The notes beneath the pieces were generated by a model, which had not been told where the DNA came from, made no database searches, and saw nothing but the letters and a program-made list of their open reading frames with translations. This document shows positions 27,233 to 35,767 of a DNA stretch of 41,815 nt, one piece after another (the first letter of the stretch is position 1; each line of letters starts with the position of its first letter). The stretch covers positions 1 to 41,815 of the forward strand of contig CALLVD010000013.1 of the NCBI GenBank assembly GCA_938010385.1. The letters are read 5' to 3'. The stretch comes from an uncultured Robiginitomaculum sp. Lineage in GTDB: Bacteria; Pseudomonadota; Alphaproteobacteria; Caulobacterales; Maricaulaceae. The translations under genes and the position numbers were made by a program.

Positions 27233-27886
27233 TTAGTTATAATTGCGGACCAAACCAACCAGAACGCCTTGAACATCGACGCGGTCAGGGCCGAAGGTGC
27301 GGGTTGGAAAATCGCGGTTTTCCGCAATTAATTCAACGCCTTGTGATGTTTTATTGAGGCGCTTGAGCGTGGCTTCCTCGCCGTCGACCAAGGCGACAAC
27401 AATTTGGCCGTTTCGCGCTGTATCGGCTTTGCGAATGACGACGATATCGCCGTCCAGAATGCCGGCTTCAATCATGGATTCGCCTTCAATCTCGAGCGCA
27501 AAATGGTCGCCGCGTCCGATCATGCCGGGCGGTACGCTCATCATATTATAGCTGTCTTCCAGCGCCATAATCGGATTACCCGCCGCAATTTTGCCGACAA
27601 AGGGAACTTCCACGGCGTCATTGGCCGGCTGCGGGATAGCGGCCGGGGGCGGCGTTTTGGCTTCCGCCTGTTGTCCGGGAACGCTGATAACTTCCAGAGC
27701 GCGGGCTTTGTGAGCCAAACGACGAATAAAGCCGCGCTCTTCCAAGGCTGTAATTAGGCGATGAATGCCGGATTTACTGGCGAGACCCAGCGCGTCTTTC
27801 ATCTCGTCATATGACGGGGAAACACCGGTTTGTTTCAACCGTCCGTCAATGAATACCAAAAGATCGTGTTGTTTTTGCGTCAGCAT
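27233..27886 (-). CDS. lexA: SOS repressor LexA
   Basis: LexA represses DNA-damage genes and cleaves itself when RecA filaments form. The 217-residue product has an N-terminal winged helix-turn-helix (about residues 1-65, with [20 protein letters not shown]). The Ala102-Gly103 cleavage site lies in IAAGNPI, nucleophile Ser137 in EGESMIE and Lys175 in EEATLKRL. Its promoter holds a matching SOS box, so it should be autoregulated. It is convergent with comEC. Confidence 0.97.
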   Translation of the reverse strand: MLTQKQHDLLVFIDGRLKQTGVSPSYDEMKDALGLASKSGIHRLITALEERGFIRRLAHKARALEVISVPGQQAEAKTPPPAAIPQPANDAVEVPFVGKIAAGNPIMALEDSYNMMSVPPGMIGRGDHFALEIEGESMIEAGILDGDIVVIRKADTARNGQIVVALVDGEEATLKRLNKTSQGVELIAENRDFPTRTFGPDRVDVQGVLVGLVRNYN

Positions 27887-27936
27887 AGCGGGCCCTTAAA
27901 TTATAATGCGCGACTCACGCGCTTCGTTGCGCTTTT

Positions 27937-27965
27937 GTTCTTGCATCGTTCCGGGCGCCTGTCAA
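27937..27965 (-). promoter_or_regulatory. lexA promoter with alphaproteobacterial SOS box
   Basis: On the plus strand the box reads GTTC-N7-GTTC (27937-27951), which is GAAC-N7-GAAC on the lexA strand, the known alphaproteobacterial LexA operator. A perfect TTGACA -35 element for the minus strand lies at 27965-27960. A -10 at usual spacing would fall within the operator. LexA binding there would block its own promoter. A separate TATAAT (27905-27900) lies close to the start codon and seems less likely. Confidence 0.85.
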
Positions 27966-27988
27966 GCGAGCGTTTATGCTCTGTTCTT

Positions 27989-28831
27989 TTACGTCTCCCG
28001 GCGCGTCAGAAAGGCCAACCGCTCAAACAGGTGCACATCGCTTTCATTTTTCAAAAGCGCGCCGTGCAGGGGCGGGATGAGTTTCTTCGGATCCGTTTCG
28101 CGCAAGGTCTCCGGATCAATATCTTCAATCATCAAAAGTTTCAGCCAATCCAGCAGCTCTGACGTGCTCGGCTTTTTCTTAAGTCCCGGCACGCTGCGAA
28201 TATCGTAAAACCGTTTAAGGGCCGCCGTGACCAAGCGTGATTTCACATCCGGGAAATGGACGTTGATAATGTCTTTCATCGTCTCCGCGTTCGGGAAATT
28301 TATGTAGTGAAAAAAGCAGCGGCGCAGAAAGGCGTCCGGCAAGTCTTTTTCATTGTTGGAGGTAATGATAATCACCGGCCGCTCTTTGGCCGATACAGTT
28401 TCGCCCGTCTCATAGACATTAAACTCCATGCGGTCGAGTTCTTGCAAAAGATCGTTCGGAAATTCGATATCGGCTTTGTCGATTTCATCAATCAGCAGGA
28501 CGGGGCGTTTCTCGGCAGTAAAGGCTTCCCACAGCTTGCCGCGCTTAATGTAGTTTTTGATATCATGGACACGATCATCGCCCAGCTGGCTGTCACGAAG
28601 CCGCGCCACGGCGTCATACTCATACAGGCCTTGCTGCGCTTTGGTGGTGGATTTGACATGCCATTGCAAAAGTTGCGTATCCAGAGATTTGGCAATTTCA
28701 TGGGCCAGAACAGTTTTGCCCGTGCCGGGCTCGCCCTTAATCAGCAGAGGGCGCTCAAGAGCGATTGCGGCGTTGACGGCGATGCGCAGGTCCTCGCTCG
28801 CGACATATTTATCTGTACTTTGAAATGCCAT
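27989..28831 (-). CDS. MoxR-family AAA+ ATPase
   Basis: A 280-residue chaperone-like ATPase with Walker A GEPGTGKT (about residues 38-45), Walker B PVLLIDEIDKAD and a sensor region around IIITSNNEKDLPDAFLRRC. MoxR ATPases usually work with a VWA-domain protein to insert metals or mature enzyme complexes. The best partner here is the CoxE-like VWA protein at 31652-32839, normally adjacent in related genomes. Here the two are separated by dksA and an S9 peptidase gene. An AGGCGG ribosome site precedes the ATG. Confidence 0.92.
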   Translation of the reverse strand: MAFQSTDKYVASEDLRIAVNAAIALERPLLIKGEPGTGKTVLAHEIAKSLDTQLLQWHVKSTTKAQQGLYEYDAVARLRDSQLGDDRVHDIKNYIKRGKLWEAFTAEKRPVLLIDEIDKADIEFPNDLLQELDRMEFNVYETGETVSAKERPVIIITSNNEKDLPDAFLRRCFFHYINFPNAETMKDIINVHFPDVKSRLVTAALKRFYDIRSVPGLKKKPSTSELLDWLKLLMIEDIDPETLRETDPKKLIPPLHGALLKNESDVHLFERLAFLTRRET

Positions 28832-29012
28832 ACCGCCTGTCCTTTATATGCAATTTGTTGCATTGGATAGCGGGGCTTTAAGTCACTTGCAATCTGCAAT
28901 TAACCTTAGTCGCATATAACCCATCCAATTACTGAAAAAATCAGTTGTCGCGTCGCCGCAGTTTGAGTAAAGCGGCGGCAATCGGTGCAACAAGACATCT
29001 CGGGAAAATTAT

Positions 29013-29444
29013 ATGACTGAAAATTCTGCAAAACGGGGCGAGCTGCCGGAAGGTTATCGCCCGACTGACGACGAACCGTTCATGAATGAACATATGAAAG
29101 AGTATTTCCGTCGCATCCTGAAAAAATGGAAAGCGGATATTCTGGAAGAAACGAAAGGCACGGTGGAAAACCTGAAAAAGGAAAGCCAAGCGCATCCGGA
29201 CGCGATTGACCGCGCCTCGGCCAATGCTGACCGCCAGTTAGAGCTGCGCAGCCGTGATCGTCAGCGCAAGCTGATTGCCAAAATTGACAAAACTCTGGCC
29301 CGCATTGAGCATGGCACCTATGGCTATTGCGACGTGACCGGCGATCCTATTCGCGTGCGTCGCCTCGAAGCGCGTCCTGTGGCAACACTTTCCGTGGCCG
29401 CGCAGGAAATGCACGAACGCGGCGAACGCACCCGCGCAGGCTAG
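29013..29444 (+). CDS. dksA: RNA polymerase-binding transcription factor DksA
   Basis: DksA enters the secondary channel of RNA polymerase and, with ppGpp, adjusts rRNA and stress transcription. The 143-residue product has the coiled-coil domain (about 33-95) and the terminal globular region with RRLEARPVATLS. Only Cys106 of the usual four zinc-finger cysteines remains (Thr109, Ser127 and Ala130 at the others). Such cysteine-poor forms are common in alphaproteobacteria. A strong terminator follows. It is divergent from the moxR gene. Confidence 0.94.
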   Translation: MTENSAKRGELPEGYRPTDDEPFMNEHMKEYFRRILKKWKADILEETKGTVENLKKESQAHPDAIDRASANADRQLELRSRDRQRKLIAKIDKTLARIEHGTYGYCDVTGDPIRVRRLEARPVATLSVAAQEMHERGERTRAG

Positions 29445-29465
29445 GCGTTTTAAGATAATTTATTT

Positions 29466-29491
29466 AAAGGCCCCCGCGGGGGCTTTTTTTT
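29466..29491 (+). terminator. intrinsic terminator of dksA
   Basis: A GC-rich inverted repeat (CCCCC/GGGGG core, extended by AAAG with TTT) is followed by eight T residues (29484-29491), starting 21 bases after the dksA stop. Confidence 0.88.
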
Positions 29492-29592
29492 GTGCGCAGG
29501 GCTTTAGTGCGGGCGCAACAGCGCGGAGTTGATTGACCCCCGCCGCGCGCTCCGGCAATCATTGCGGCATGAATGCATCTAAAGGATTGCCC

Positions 29593-31599
29593 ATGCTCCA
29601 CGCTACTCGCTCTGTCACCCGCTCCTTACTTCTGACCGCCGCTTCAGGTGCGCTTCTGGCCGGCTGCCAAGCGGCAGACACGGACAGCGATGCGATCACG
29701 GACAGGCAGGCGGAAAATGCAGCCGCGCTTGAGTATATCTCCCCGCAGGCCGAGGCGATTAATGTCGGCTTTGCCGGGCAAGACCCGGCTAATATTGCGC
29801 GCTACCTTTTGGCGAGCGGGGCGGACAGAGTCGCCATGTCGCCGAGCGGCGAGTTTATCGCCTATATTTCCGGCGTCACGGGTCTGCGCCAAATGTGGAT
29901 TATCCCTGCGCAGGGCGGGCAGCCGCAACAACTGACTTTCGGCAATGGCGTAACCTTTTTTGAGTGGGCGCCGGACAGTTCCGTTCTGCTTTATGGCGGT
30001 GACAATAATGGTGATGAGCAGGAAACCTATGCTTACGTGTCACCGGACGGCTCGCGTGAAGGCCTTGTGCTGAAAAGCGCGCAAGGCGGTTTTCGCCGGT
30101 TTGGGGGCTTTAGCGGTGACGGCGAGCAATTTGCCTTTGCTTCAACGGAGCGCAACGGGCTCGACTTTGACATATATGTCGCTTCCGCCGGCACGCAGGA
30201 CGAGCCTAAATTAGTTTATGAGGGCAAGTATGGCTTCTTTGTTGAGGCCGTATCGCAAGACGGTAATTTGCTTGTTATGTCTGAAACCGTGGGCGAGGAT
30301 GCGGATAATCTCTATCTGCTTGATGTGAAGACAGGAAAGCGCACAACGGTGTCTGCGCCGCAATCCCGGGCCAATCACGCCGACAGCAATATTGTCTTCA
30401 GCGGTGATAACAAATCGCTTTATTTTGCAAGCAGTGCAGGGCGGGAATTTAAAGCTCTGACCCGCTATGACATTGCGGATGCAAAGCAATCCGTCCTGTT
30501 CAGCGCTGATGCCGATGTCGAAAATGTCACCCTGTGCGGACCGGATGAAACGACCTTGCTTTGGACCACGAATACGGACGGCTACGGGACGCTTCACGGG
30601 CGCAATCTGAAAACCGGTCAGGATTTGGCCGCGCCGGCGATTAAGAAAGGCGATTACGGCCTGTCCTGCAGCGCGCAAACCTCTGCCGTCGCGATCAGTG
30701 TCGGCGCCTATGATACGCCGGGTGATATCTATACATGGGACACAAAGACCGGCGAAGTTGCGCAAGTCTTTAAATCCGATATGGCCGGCCTCAGCCAAGA
30801 CCGCCTCATCGCGCCGGTCAGCCTGCGCATTCCGGCCCGCGACGGCGTCACGCTGCAAGGCTTGCTTTACATGCCGGACGCAGACTCCGCGCCCGAGGGG
30901 AAATTGCCGCCGGTTGTTTTCAAAGTGCATGGCGGCCCGCACGCCCAGGCTCTGCCTGATTATGACGGTCCGGCGCAATATTTAGTCGATCGCGGCATTG
31001 CCGTTTTTAAAACCAATGTGCGCGGGTCCAGCGGTTTCGGGCGGACTTATTCGGCCTTGGATGACAAAAAGAAACGCTTGGACAGCGTTCGCGACCTTGT
31101 TGATATGCTGGACCATTTGGGCGCTCAGGGTTTGGTTGATACGGATAATGCCGCCGTCTTGGGCGGCTCCTATGGCGGCTACGCTGTCAACGCGGTTCTC
31201 GCCGCTTATCCCGGCGAGTTTAAAGCCGGCGTCTCGCTGTATGGCGTCGCCGATTGGGTCACCGCGCTTGAGGTGGCTTCGCCGGCTCTGAAGGCTTCTG
31301 ACCGCATAGAGTATGGCGATATTACTGAGCAGAAATGGCGCGATTTTTACACAGAGCAATCCCCCATACGCCAAGCGGACAACATTAATGTCCCTGTGCT
31401 GTTCTCGCATGGTGCTATGGATCCGCGCATCGACATTGCCGAAACGGAAATCATGGTCAAAACCTTGCGCAAAAACGGCATTGACGCCCCCTATATCCGC
31501 TTTGAAGACGAAGGCCATGGCTGGCGCAAATTGCCAAACCGGCTTTTTTACTTCCGGCGAGAGGCCGAATTTTTGGAAAAGCATTTGCTGGGGGAGTGA
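29593..31599 (+). CDS. S9 family prolyl-oligopeptidase-like lipoprotein
   Basis: The 668-residue product has a lipoprotein signal with lipobox LLAGC (about residues 19-23). A beta-propeller-like N-terminal half follows (repeated segments such as FFEWAPDSSVLLYGG), then an alpha/beta-hydrolase C-terminal domain. The triad is visible: Ser526 in GGSYGGY, Asp610 in GAMDPRID and His642 in EGHGW. The family includes dipeptidyl and acylaminoacyl peptidases that trim peptides, here probably in the periplasm and membrane-anchored. ATG 29593 follows AAGGA; longer in-frame starts (ATG 29569, TTG 29533) exist but spoil the signal peptide. Confidence 0.92.
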   Translation: MLHATRSVTRSLLLTAASGALLAGCQAADTDSDAITDRQAENAAALEYISPQAEAINVGFAGQDPANIARYLLASGADRVAMSPSGEFIAYISGVTGLRQMWIIPAQGGQPQQLTFGNGVTFFEWAPDSSVLLYGGDNNGDEQETYAYVSPDGSREGLVLKSAQGGFRRFGGFSGDGEQFAFASTERNGLDFDIYVASAGTQDEPKLVYEGKYGFFVEAVSQDGNLLVMSETVGEDADNLYLLDVKTGKRTTVSAPQSRANHADSNIVFSGDNKSLYFASSAGREFKALTRYDIADAKQSVLFSADADVENVTLCGPDETTLLWTTNTDGYGTLHGRNLKTGQDLAAPAIKKGDYGLSCSAQTSAVAISVGAYDTPGDIYTWDTKTGEVAQVFKSDMAGLSQDRLIAPVSLRIPARDGVTLQGLLYMPDADSAPEGKLPPVVFKVHGGPHAQALPDYDGPAQYLVDRGIAVFKTNVRGSSGFGRTYSALDDKKKRLDSVRDLVDMLDHLGAQGLVDTDNAAVLGGSYGGYAVNAVLAAYPGEFKAGVSLYGVADWVTALEVASPALKASDRIEYGDITEQKWRDFYTEQSPIRQADNINVPVLFSHGAMDPRIDIAETEIMVKTLRKNGIDAPYIRFEDEGHGWRKLPNRLFYFRREAEFLEKHLLGE

Positions 31600-31651
31600 C
31601 TGGGGCCTCGAGCCCTTCGGCGAGCCGGCGCTGATGCGCACATTTTATGAT

Positions 31652-32839
31652 CTAGCGCGCGAGTTCTTTCATGGCGTCTTCAATGCCTGACAGCGTCATG
31701 GGGAACATGCGGTGTTCGCCGATAATGTCTTTGATCATTTGCGTCGACTGACTGTATTTCCAGTATTCCTGCTGCGTCGGGTTAATCCAGACGATATTGT
31801 CATAAACCTCGGTCAGGCGGCGCAGCCATGTGCTGCCGGCTTCCTCATTCCAATGCTCGACGCTGCCGCCTTTCATGGAGATTTCATAAGGCGACATAGC
31901 GGCGTCGCCGACTAAGACAACGCGGTAATCGCTCGGATATTTGTGCAGTATATCCCATGTCGGCGTGACCTCGCGCATGCGGCGGATATTGTCCTGCCAG
32001 ACATGCTCGTAAATGCAGTTGTGAAAGTAGAAATATTCAAGCCGTTTAAACTCTGAGCGCGCGGCCGAAAACAGCTCTTCAGCCTGCTTGATATAGCTGT
32101 CCATAGACCCGCCAATATCAAAAAAGGCGAGCACCTTGACCGCGTTGCGCCGCTCGGGCCGCATTTTAATATCCAGCCAGCCTTGCTTGGCCGTGCCGTT
32201 GATTGTGCCTTGCAAATCCAGTTCTTCGGCTGCGCCCTCGCGGGCGAATTTACGCAAGCGGCGCAGGGCGACTTTGATATTGCGCGTGCCGATTTCTTTG
32301 TCGCCGTCCAGATTTTTAAACTCGCGCTTATCCCAGACTTTAACCGCCTTGCCGTGGCGGCCCTTATCTTGGCCGATACGAATGCCTTCGGGATTATAGC
32401 CGTTATTGCCAAAGGGTGAGGTGCCGCCGGTGCCGATATTCTTCGACCCGCCCTCATGGCGCTTGTCCTGATTGTCCAGCCGCTCTTTGAGCTTTTCCAT
32501 CAGCGCCTCAAATCCGCCGGCGCTCTCTATGTCGGCCATTTCCTCGGGGCTGAGCAGTTTTTCCATTTGCGCGCGCAGCCAATCGGCGGGCAAGTTGGCT
32601 TCCTCCTGCCCGAAGAAATCGGGCATATATTCCAGCCCGCGAAAGACGTGAGAGAAGACTTGGTCAAATTTATCTAAATCCCGCTCATCTTTGACTAAGG
32701 CTGCGCGCGACACATAATAAAACTCGTCCACGCTGTCCGATACCACGCCCTTATCCAGCGCCTCAATCAGCGTCAGATATTCACGGATAGATACCGCAAC
32801 CTTGGCGGCGCGAAGATCATTGAAAAAAGCTTGAAACAT
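31652..32839 (-). CDS. CoxE-like VWA-domain protein
   Basis: A 395-residue cytoplasmic protein of the alphaproteobacterial CoxE-related VWA family, starting MFQAFFNDLRAAKVAVSIREY. A metal-ion-dependent adhesion site appears as DIGGSMDSYIKQ at about residues 233-244. The family works with MoxR ATPases, for example in maturation of CO dehydrogenase-type enzymes; the client here is unknown. It is the last gene of a tight operon: its ATG abuts the stop of the Kazal gene. It is convergent with the S9 peptidase gene. Confidence 0.9.
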   Translation of the reverse strand: MFQAFFNDLRAAKVAVSIREYLTLIEALDKGVVSDSVDEFYYVSRAALVKDERDLDKFDQVFSHVFRGLEYMPDFFGQEEANLPADWLRAQMEKLLSPEEMADIESAGGFEALMEKLKERLDNQDKRHEGGSKNIGTGGTSPFGNNGYNPEGIRIGQDKGRHGKAVKVWDKREFKNLDGDKEIGTRNIKVALRRLRKFAREGAAEELDLQGTINGTAKQGWLDIKMRPERRNAVKVLAFFDIGGSMDSYIKQAEELFSAARSEFKRLEYFYFHNCIYEHVWQDNIRRMREVTPTWDILHKYPSDYRVVLVGDAAMSPYEISMKGGSVEHWNEEAGSTWLRRLTEVYDNIVWINPTQQEYWKYSQSTQMIKDIIGEHRMFPMTLSGIEDAMKELAR

Positions 32840-33196
32840 TTAACGGCACTCTCCGGCGCTCGCCGCGCTGATGCCGCGACTGTTGGCGGCGCATTCATTG
32901 GGGTAGGTCTGTCCGTCGCAACCGCAAACCGGATTATAATCCATCGTGCACATTTGCGGCACCGGCCGGCAAACGCCCGGCGCATCGGCGGCCCCGCACA
33001 TATCACGAATGTTGCGGTGGCAATACTCGCCCGCGCCGCAAGCCTGCTGCGGCCCCGCCACCATGCCCCCGCAATAGCGAACGCCCTGATCATAAGGCGC
33101 CCCCGGAAACCCCGGCGGCGGCGCAGACGGCGCCGCGCAAGCGGTTAGGAGGAGGGCAGCGCCCAAGCAGAACAACGATGATAACTTCAAGCTCAT
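32840..33196 (-). CDS. Kazal-type serine protease inhibitor lipoprotein
   Basis: A 118-residue lipoprotein with lipobox LLTAC (about residues 16-20). A Cys-rich segment (about 42-77, CGGMVAGPQQACGAGEYC) is followed by a C-terminal Kazal domain, NPVCGCDGQTYPNECAANS (about 88-106), closing with GEC. Kazal domains inhibit serine proteases by presenting a loop to the active site. The same two-part Cys-rich layout is seen in other bacterial Kazal proteins. The start codon overlaps the stop of the upstream gene. A link with the nearby S9 peptidase is possible but not shown. Confidence 0.88.
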   Translation of the reverse strand: MSLKLSSLFCLGAALLLTACAAPSAPPPGFPGAPYDQGVRYCGGMVAGPQQACGAGEYCHRNIRDMCGAADAPGVCRPVPQMCTMDYNPVCGCDGQTYPNECAANSRGISAASAGECR

Positions 33197-34578
33197 TTCA
33201 TTGCCTCAGGATTTATGTTCACCGTAGTTTCGCCCTTGTCGTTCATTGAAACGCTTCCGATTATATGCCCCGTTCCGTTTCGAAAAGCGTTGTAATTTGT
33301 CAAAACATCGTCAGCGGACGGAAGGTTTTCATATAGGGCAATCAATGTGAATCCATCATCGGCGGCGTCGACATCAATAAGAGCGTACTTTGCCTCAACG
33401 AGTCCCGCTCCGGACTTGGCCGTGTTTACGACAAACACCTCAGAGCTGACACCTTCGCCGGCAACAGTGTATAGACGCGAGGCCTTGCCGCTATGCCGCG
33501 CGACGAACCATTGGCCCGTGTTTGCGGCGGCTGCAATGCACTCTTGGGCCGGCCGTGCAGGGACTTGCCTTAATGATTTATCCGCACTCATCACGAGAAG
33601 CACCGCCATAGCGCCCGGACCGCCGTCCACTGTTTGTGAGCCCGAAGGATTGACTGTTTTACAATTTGCTAATCGGTCTTGAACATTATCGGCCAATGAG
33701 GAGAACAGCTTTTGGCCTTGCCTCATGCCAAAGTTTTCACCTAATTCCGGCCCCCAGGTTATACGGGCTTTCAGTGTCCATCCATCGATATTCGCTGTGA
33801 AAGCTTGAGTGGAGAGGCCTGACTGCCCGCGAAACAATGTGTCTAAGACAGGTAATCCGCGGGGACCTGTGAAGGGAGCAGGTTTACTTCGGTAAACGAT
33901 TGCCCGCTCGCCCCAATTGCCGATGACAGCCTCTACTGCAGAGTCGTGTGCGTCCGTGGGGGATTGATTGGTCTTGGTAAGATAGACTGTGATGTCATTT
34001 CTATGCTCGGTTATGGCTTTATAATTGCAGCCCATATCAATGCCGACGGCGGAAAAATTCATGGCTTTGTCTCGAAAAATTCCGTCCAAAGAATTAGGGC
34101 AATACAGCCCCGTCATTCGGTGCGTTATCCCGTCCTCTGAAGCGACCCACAAATCGGAAAGTAATCCGTCTTTTCTCGACACATTCTCATCAATCAAGGC
34201 CAACATATCGCTCTCGCGGCCGACCTGTTGGTAAGCCTTGATCAGCCACGTTACAATCAGGTCACGGGTTTCGATGTCCAAAGCGTTATTGTCGTCATGA
34301 AGTTTCAGTGCCGCCTCAAGATGATATGCAGCTTCTCCGGGACGGCCAAGTTCAAGCGCCGTCAGTGCATAGAAATAGTTAGCAGCCAGCTCGTTTTGTA
34401 CCGTTTTAGCTTTTACGACAAGAGCTTTCAGCCGCGTAGCCTTGTCTTCCGTAGCGCCCTCAATTTGAAGCACTGTTTCGAAACGGGTGTCCCAATCTTG
34501 GTTGGGTGTTTGTGATATCGCCCCCGGCGCCGCTATGAGCGCCGTTGTTATCACCAGTGAGGCGACAAAGGTCCGCAC
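33193..34578 (-). CDS. unknown exported protein
   Basis: I do not recognise this 461-residue protein. It has a signal peptide (MRTFVASLVITTALIAAPGA, cut near residue 23). A helical N-terminal region resembles TPR-type repeats (AANYFYALTALELGRPGEAA, about 63-82). A large mixed region follows with few cysteines and no known catalytic motif. The start is GTG, 3 bases after the upstream stop. The coding sequence looks more AT-rich than its neighbours, which may signal later acquisition. It lies between a TerB/DUF533 gene and a Kazal lipoprotein in one operon. Confidence 0.8.
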   Translation of the reverse strand: MRTFVASLVITTALIAAPGAISQTPNQDWDTRFETVLQIEGATEDKATRLKALVVKAKTVQNELAANYFYALTALELGRPGEAAYHLEAALKLHDDNNALDIETRDLIVTWLIKAYQQVGRESDMLALIDENVSRKDGLLSDLWVASEDGITHRMTGLYCPNSLDGIFRDKAMNFSAVGIDMGCNYKAITEHRNDITVYLTKTNQSPTDAHDSAVEAVIGNWGERAIVYRSKPAPFTGPRGLPVLDTLFRGQSGLSTQAFTANIDGWTLKARITWGPELGENFGMRQGQKLFSSLADNVQDRLANCKTVNPSGSQTVDGGPGAMAVLLVMSADKSLRQVPARPAQECIAAAANTGQWFVARHSGKASRLYTVAGEGVSSEVFVVNTAKSGAGLVEAKYALIDVDAADDGFTLIALYENLPSADDVLTNYNAFRNGTGHIIGSVSMNDKGETTVNINPEAMK

Positions 34579-34581
34579 CCC

Positions 34582-35301
34582 CTAACTGCCGGTACGCATT
34601 TCTGTTTCGATGCGGGCGGCGAGTTCCGGGTCGAGGTCGAGCGCCATGGCGAGGGAGTCAAGATAGGCGCGCTCAAGCGGATTGTCGTCTGTGGCGACGC
34701 GGCATGATACGGCATATATTTCGCGGGCGGCTTGCGGGCTGTCGGCCAGCTTGGCAATGGCTTTAGCATCAGGCGCTGTATTCAGCGCGGCTTTCAGGCC
34801 ATCGGCATCCACGTTTTTGTGGGCTTTGATAAAGGCCATTTCCGCCTCATCAACAGAGCCGTCCGCCTTGGCCGCAGCGACCATAGCCGCAATCAGGGCT
34901 TGGGCGCGAAACTCCGCCTTCGGGCCTTTTAACAGGCCAATCGCTTCATCGAGACTGCCCGGCATTTTTCCGCCGTTTTTCTCATACGCTTTGTAGGCCA
35001 AAGTGCCCAAGCCGGCGAGGCCGCCGAGCACGGCCAGTTTACGGCCGGAGCGTGAGCCCAGAAGCAAAGCCAGCGCGCCGGCGGCAGCGCCTGTCGCCGC
35101 GCCTTTACGCAGGGCGTCGCGGCCGGAATCTGTGTTTTCAATACCGAGCTTATCAATCAGCACGTCTTCGCCCTGTTTGGCGAGCGCTTTAGATTTCGCC
35201 GTGACGCCGGCGGTCTTTTCTTTGCCCTCGGCAACCATATCACGGCCCGCGGCCATGATATGCTCCAATAATGCTTTTGCGTCGATTGTTGTTTCTGTCA
35301 T
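34582..35301 (-). CDS. TerB-fold DUF533 family protein
   Basis: The 239-residue product has a charged N-terminal helical part, a Gly/Ala-rich hydrophobic stretch (AATGAAAGALALLLGSRSG and AVLGGLAGLGTLAYKAY, about 70-110) that may insert in the inner membrane, and a C-terminal TerB-like helical domain (ALIAAMVAAAKADGSVDEAE). This is the DUF533/YebE pattern; function unknown, linked in some bacteria to envelope stress. ATG 35301 has GGAG at good spacing. It is the first gene of the four-gene operon running to 31652. Confidence 0.85.
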   Translation of the reverse strand: MTETTIDAKALLEHIMAAGRDMVAEGKEKTAGVTAKSKALAKQGEDVLIDKLGIENTDSGRDALRKGAATGAAAGALALLLGSRSGRKLAVLGGLAGLGTLAYKAYEKNGGKMPGSLDEAIGLLKGPKAEFRAQALIAAMVAAAKADGSVDEAEMAFIKAHKNVDADGLKAALNTAPDAKAIAKLADSPQAAREIYAVSCRVATDDNPLERAYLDSLAMALDLDPELAARIETEMRTGS

Positions 35302-35429
35302 AGCCCACTCCAAATATAATTTTTTAGCAGTATCGGACAGACACGCGGGCAGGGCAAGCCTGTGTGTGAAATAGATTCAGATACAAGCGCCGATGCCTTA
35401 TCCATGTTCAAATCAAGGCTACTCACATG

Positions 35430-35576
35430 AGCCTGACCTGAGGGTATTAACCGGTGGGTTTCTGTTGCCGGGTTCCCGGCGGATCCTGACCTGAGGGTAT
35501 GAAGCAGAGCTGAATTGGTTGAAAAGTGGTGGGTTTCTGTTGCCAGCTACCCACCGGAGCCCGCCTGAGGCTATGA
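35430..35576 (-). repeat. repeated modules at the 3' side of ssrA
   Basis: On the plus strand the 17-mer GGTGGGTTTCTGTTGCC occurs at 35453-35469 and 35528-35544. A second motif (CCTGAGGGTAT and close variants) occurs at 35437, 35490 and 35564. They alternate, giving two full modules of 53 and 74 bases plus a third boundary copy. On the ssrA strand each module can form a hairpin followed by GGCAACAGAAACCCACC. Confidence 0.85.
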
Positions 35577-35737
35577 GGCGTCAGGAGTTAAAGTGCGAGA
35601 AAGTCGCGCTGCTTACGCTGCGAGAGCAAACTCTTCATTAGAATTGTCATTTGCAATTACTAAAATTGGGCATGTAACGATACCCATTCGGATGAAAGCT
35701 AACCTCTTTAGACGTCCGTCGATCCTATTTCGGCCCC
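35520..35737 (-). ncRNA. ssrA: tmRNA coding piece (two-piece tmRNA)
   Basis: Read on the minus strand, the piece starts GGGGCCG at 35737 and continues with the D-loop-like sequence GGATCGACGG. The 5' GGGGCCG can pair with CGGCTCC of the acceptor piece (7 bp, one G-U). A tag reading frame from GCA at 35654 to TAA at 35613 encodes ANDNSNEEFALAA, a typical alphaproteobacterial SsrA degron ending ALAA. The 3' end is uncertain: the first GGTGGGT/ACCCACC hairpin ends near 35528, but a second similar module extends to about 35430. The RNA rescues stalled ribosomes together with SmpB. Confidence 0.92.
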
Positions 35738-35744
35738 AATAAAA

Positions 35745-35763
35745 GGCTCAGCAAAACTGAGCC
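35745..35763 (-). other. hairpin in the spacer between the two tmRNA pieces
   Basis: A 7-bp stem (GGCTCAG/CTGAGCC) with a 5-base loop; on the ssrA strand it is followed by TTTTATT. It lies in the segment removed during maturation of the permuted precursor. It looks like a terminator but may mainly guide processing. Confidence 0.55.
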
Positions 35764-35767
35764 CTTA

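Noticed and set aside
29297-29444. DksA with lost zinc-finger cysteines as a sign of a decayed gene
   Set aside because: Cysteine-poor DksA proteins with the same TLS pattern are normal in alphaproteobacteria, and the rest of the protein is intact.
30211-30978. Minus-strand open frame (about 255 codons) in the S9 peptidase gene
   Set aside because: Shadow frame; the sense product has a complete catalytic triad and lipoprotein signal.
35430-35576. Short direct repeats with spacers that could look like a tiny CRISPR array
   Set aside because: Only two or three imperfect copies of two different motifs, unequal spacing, no cas genes, and they fall at the 3' end of ssrA.
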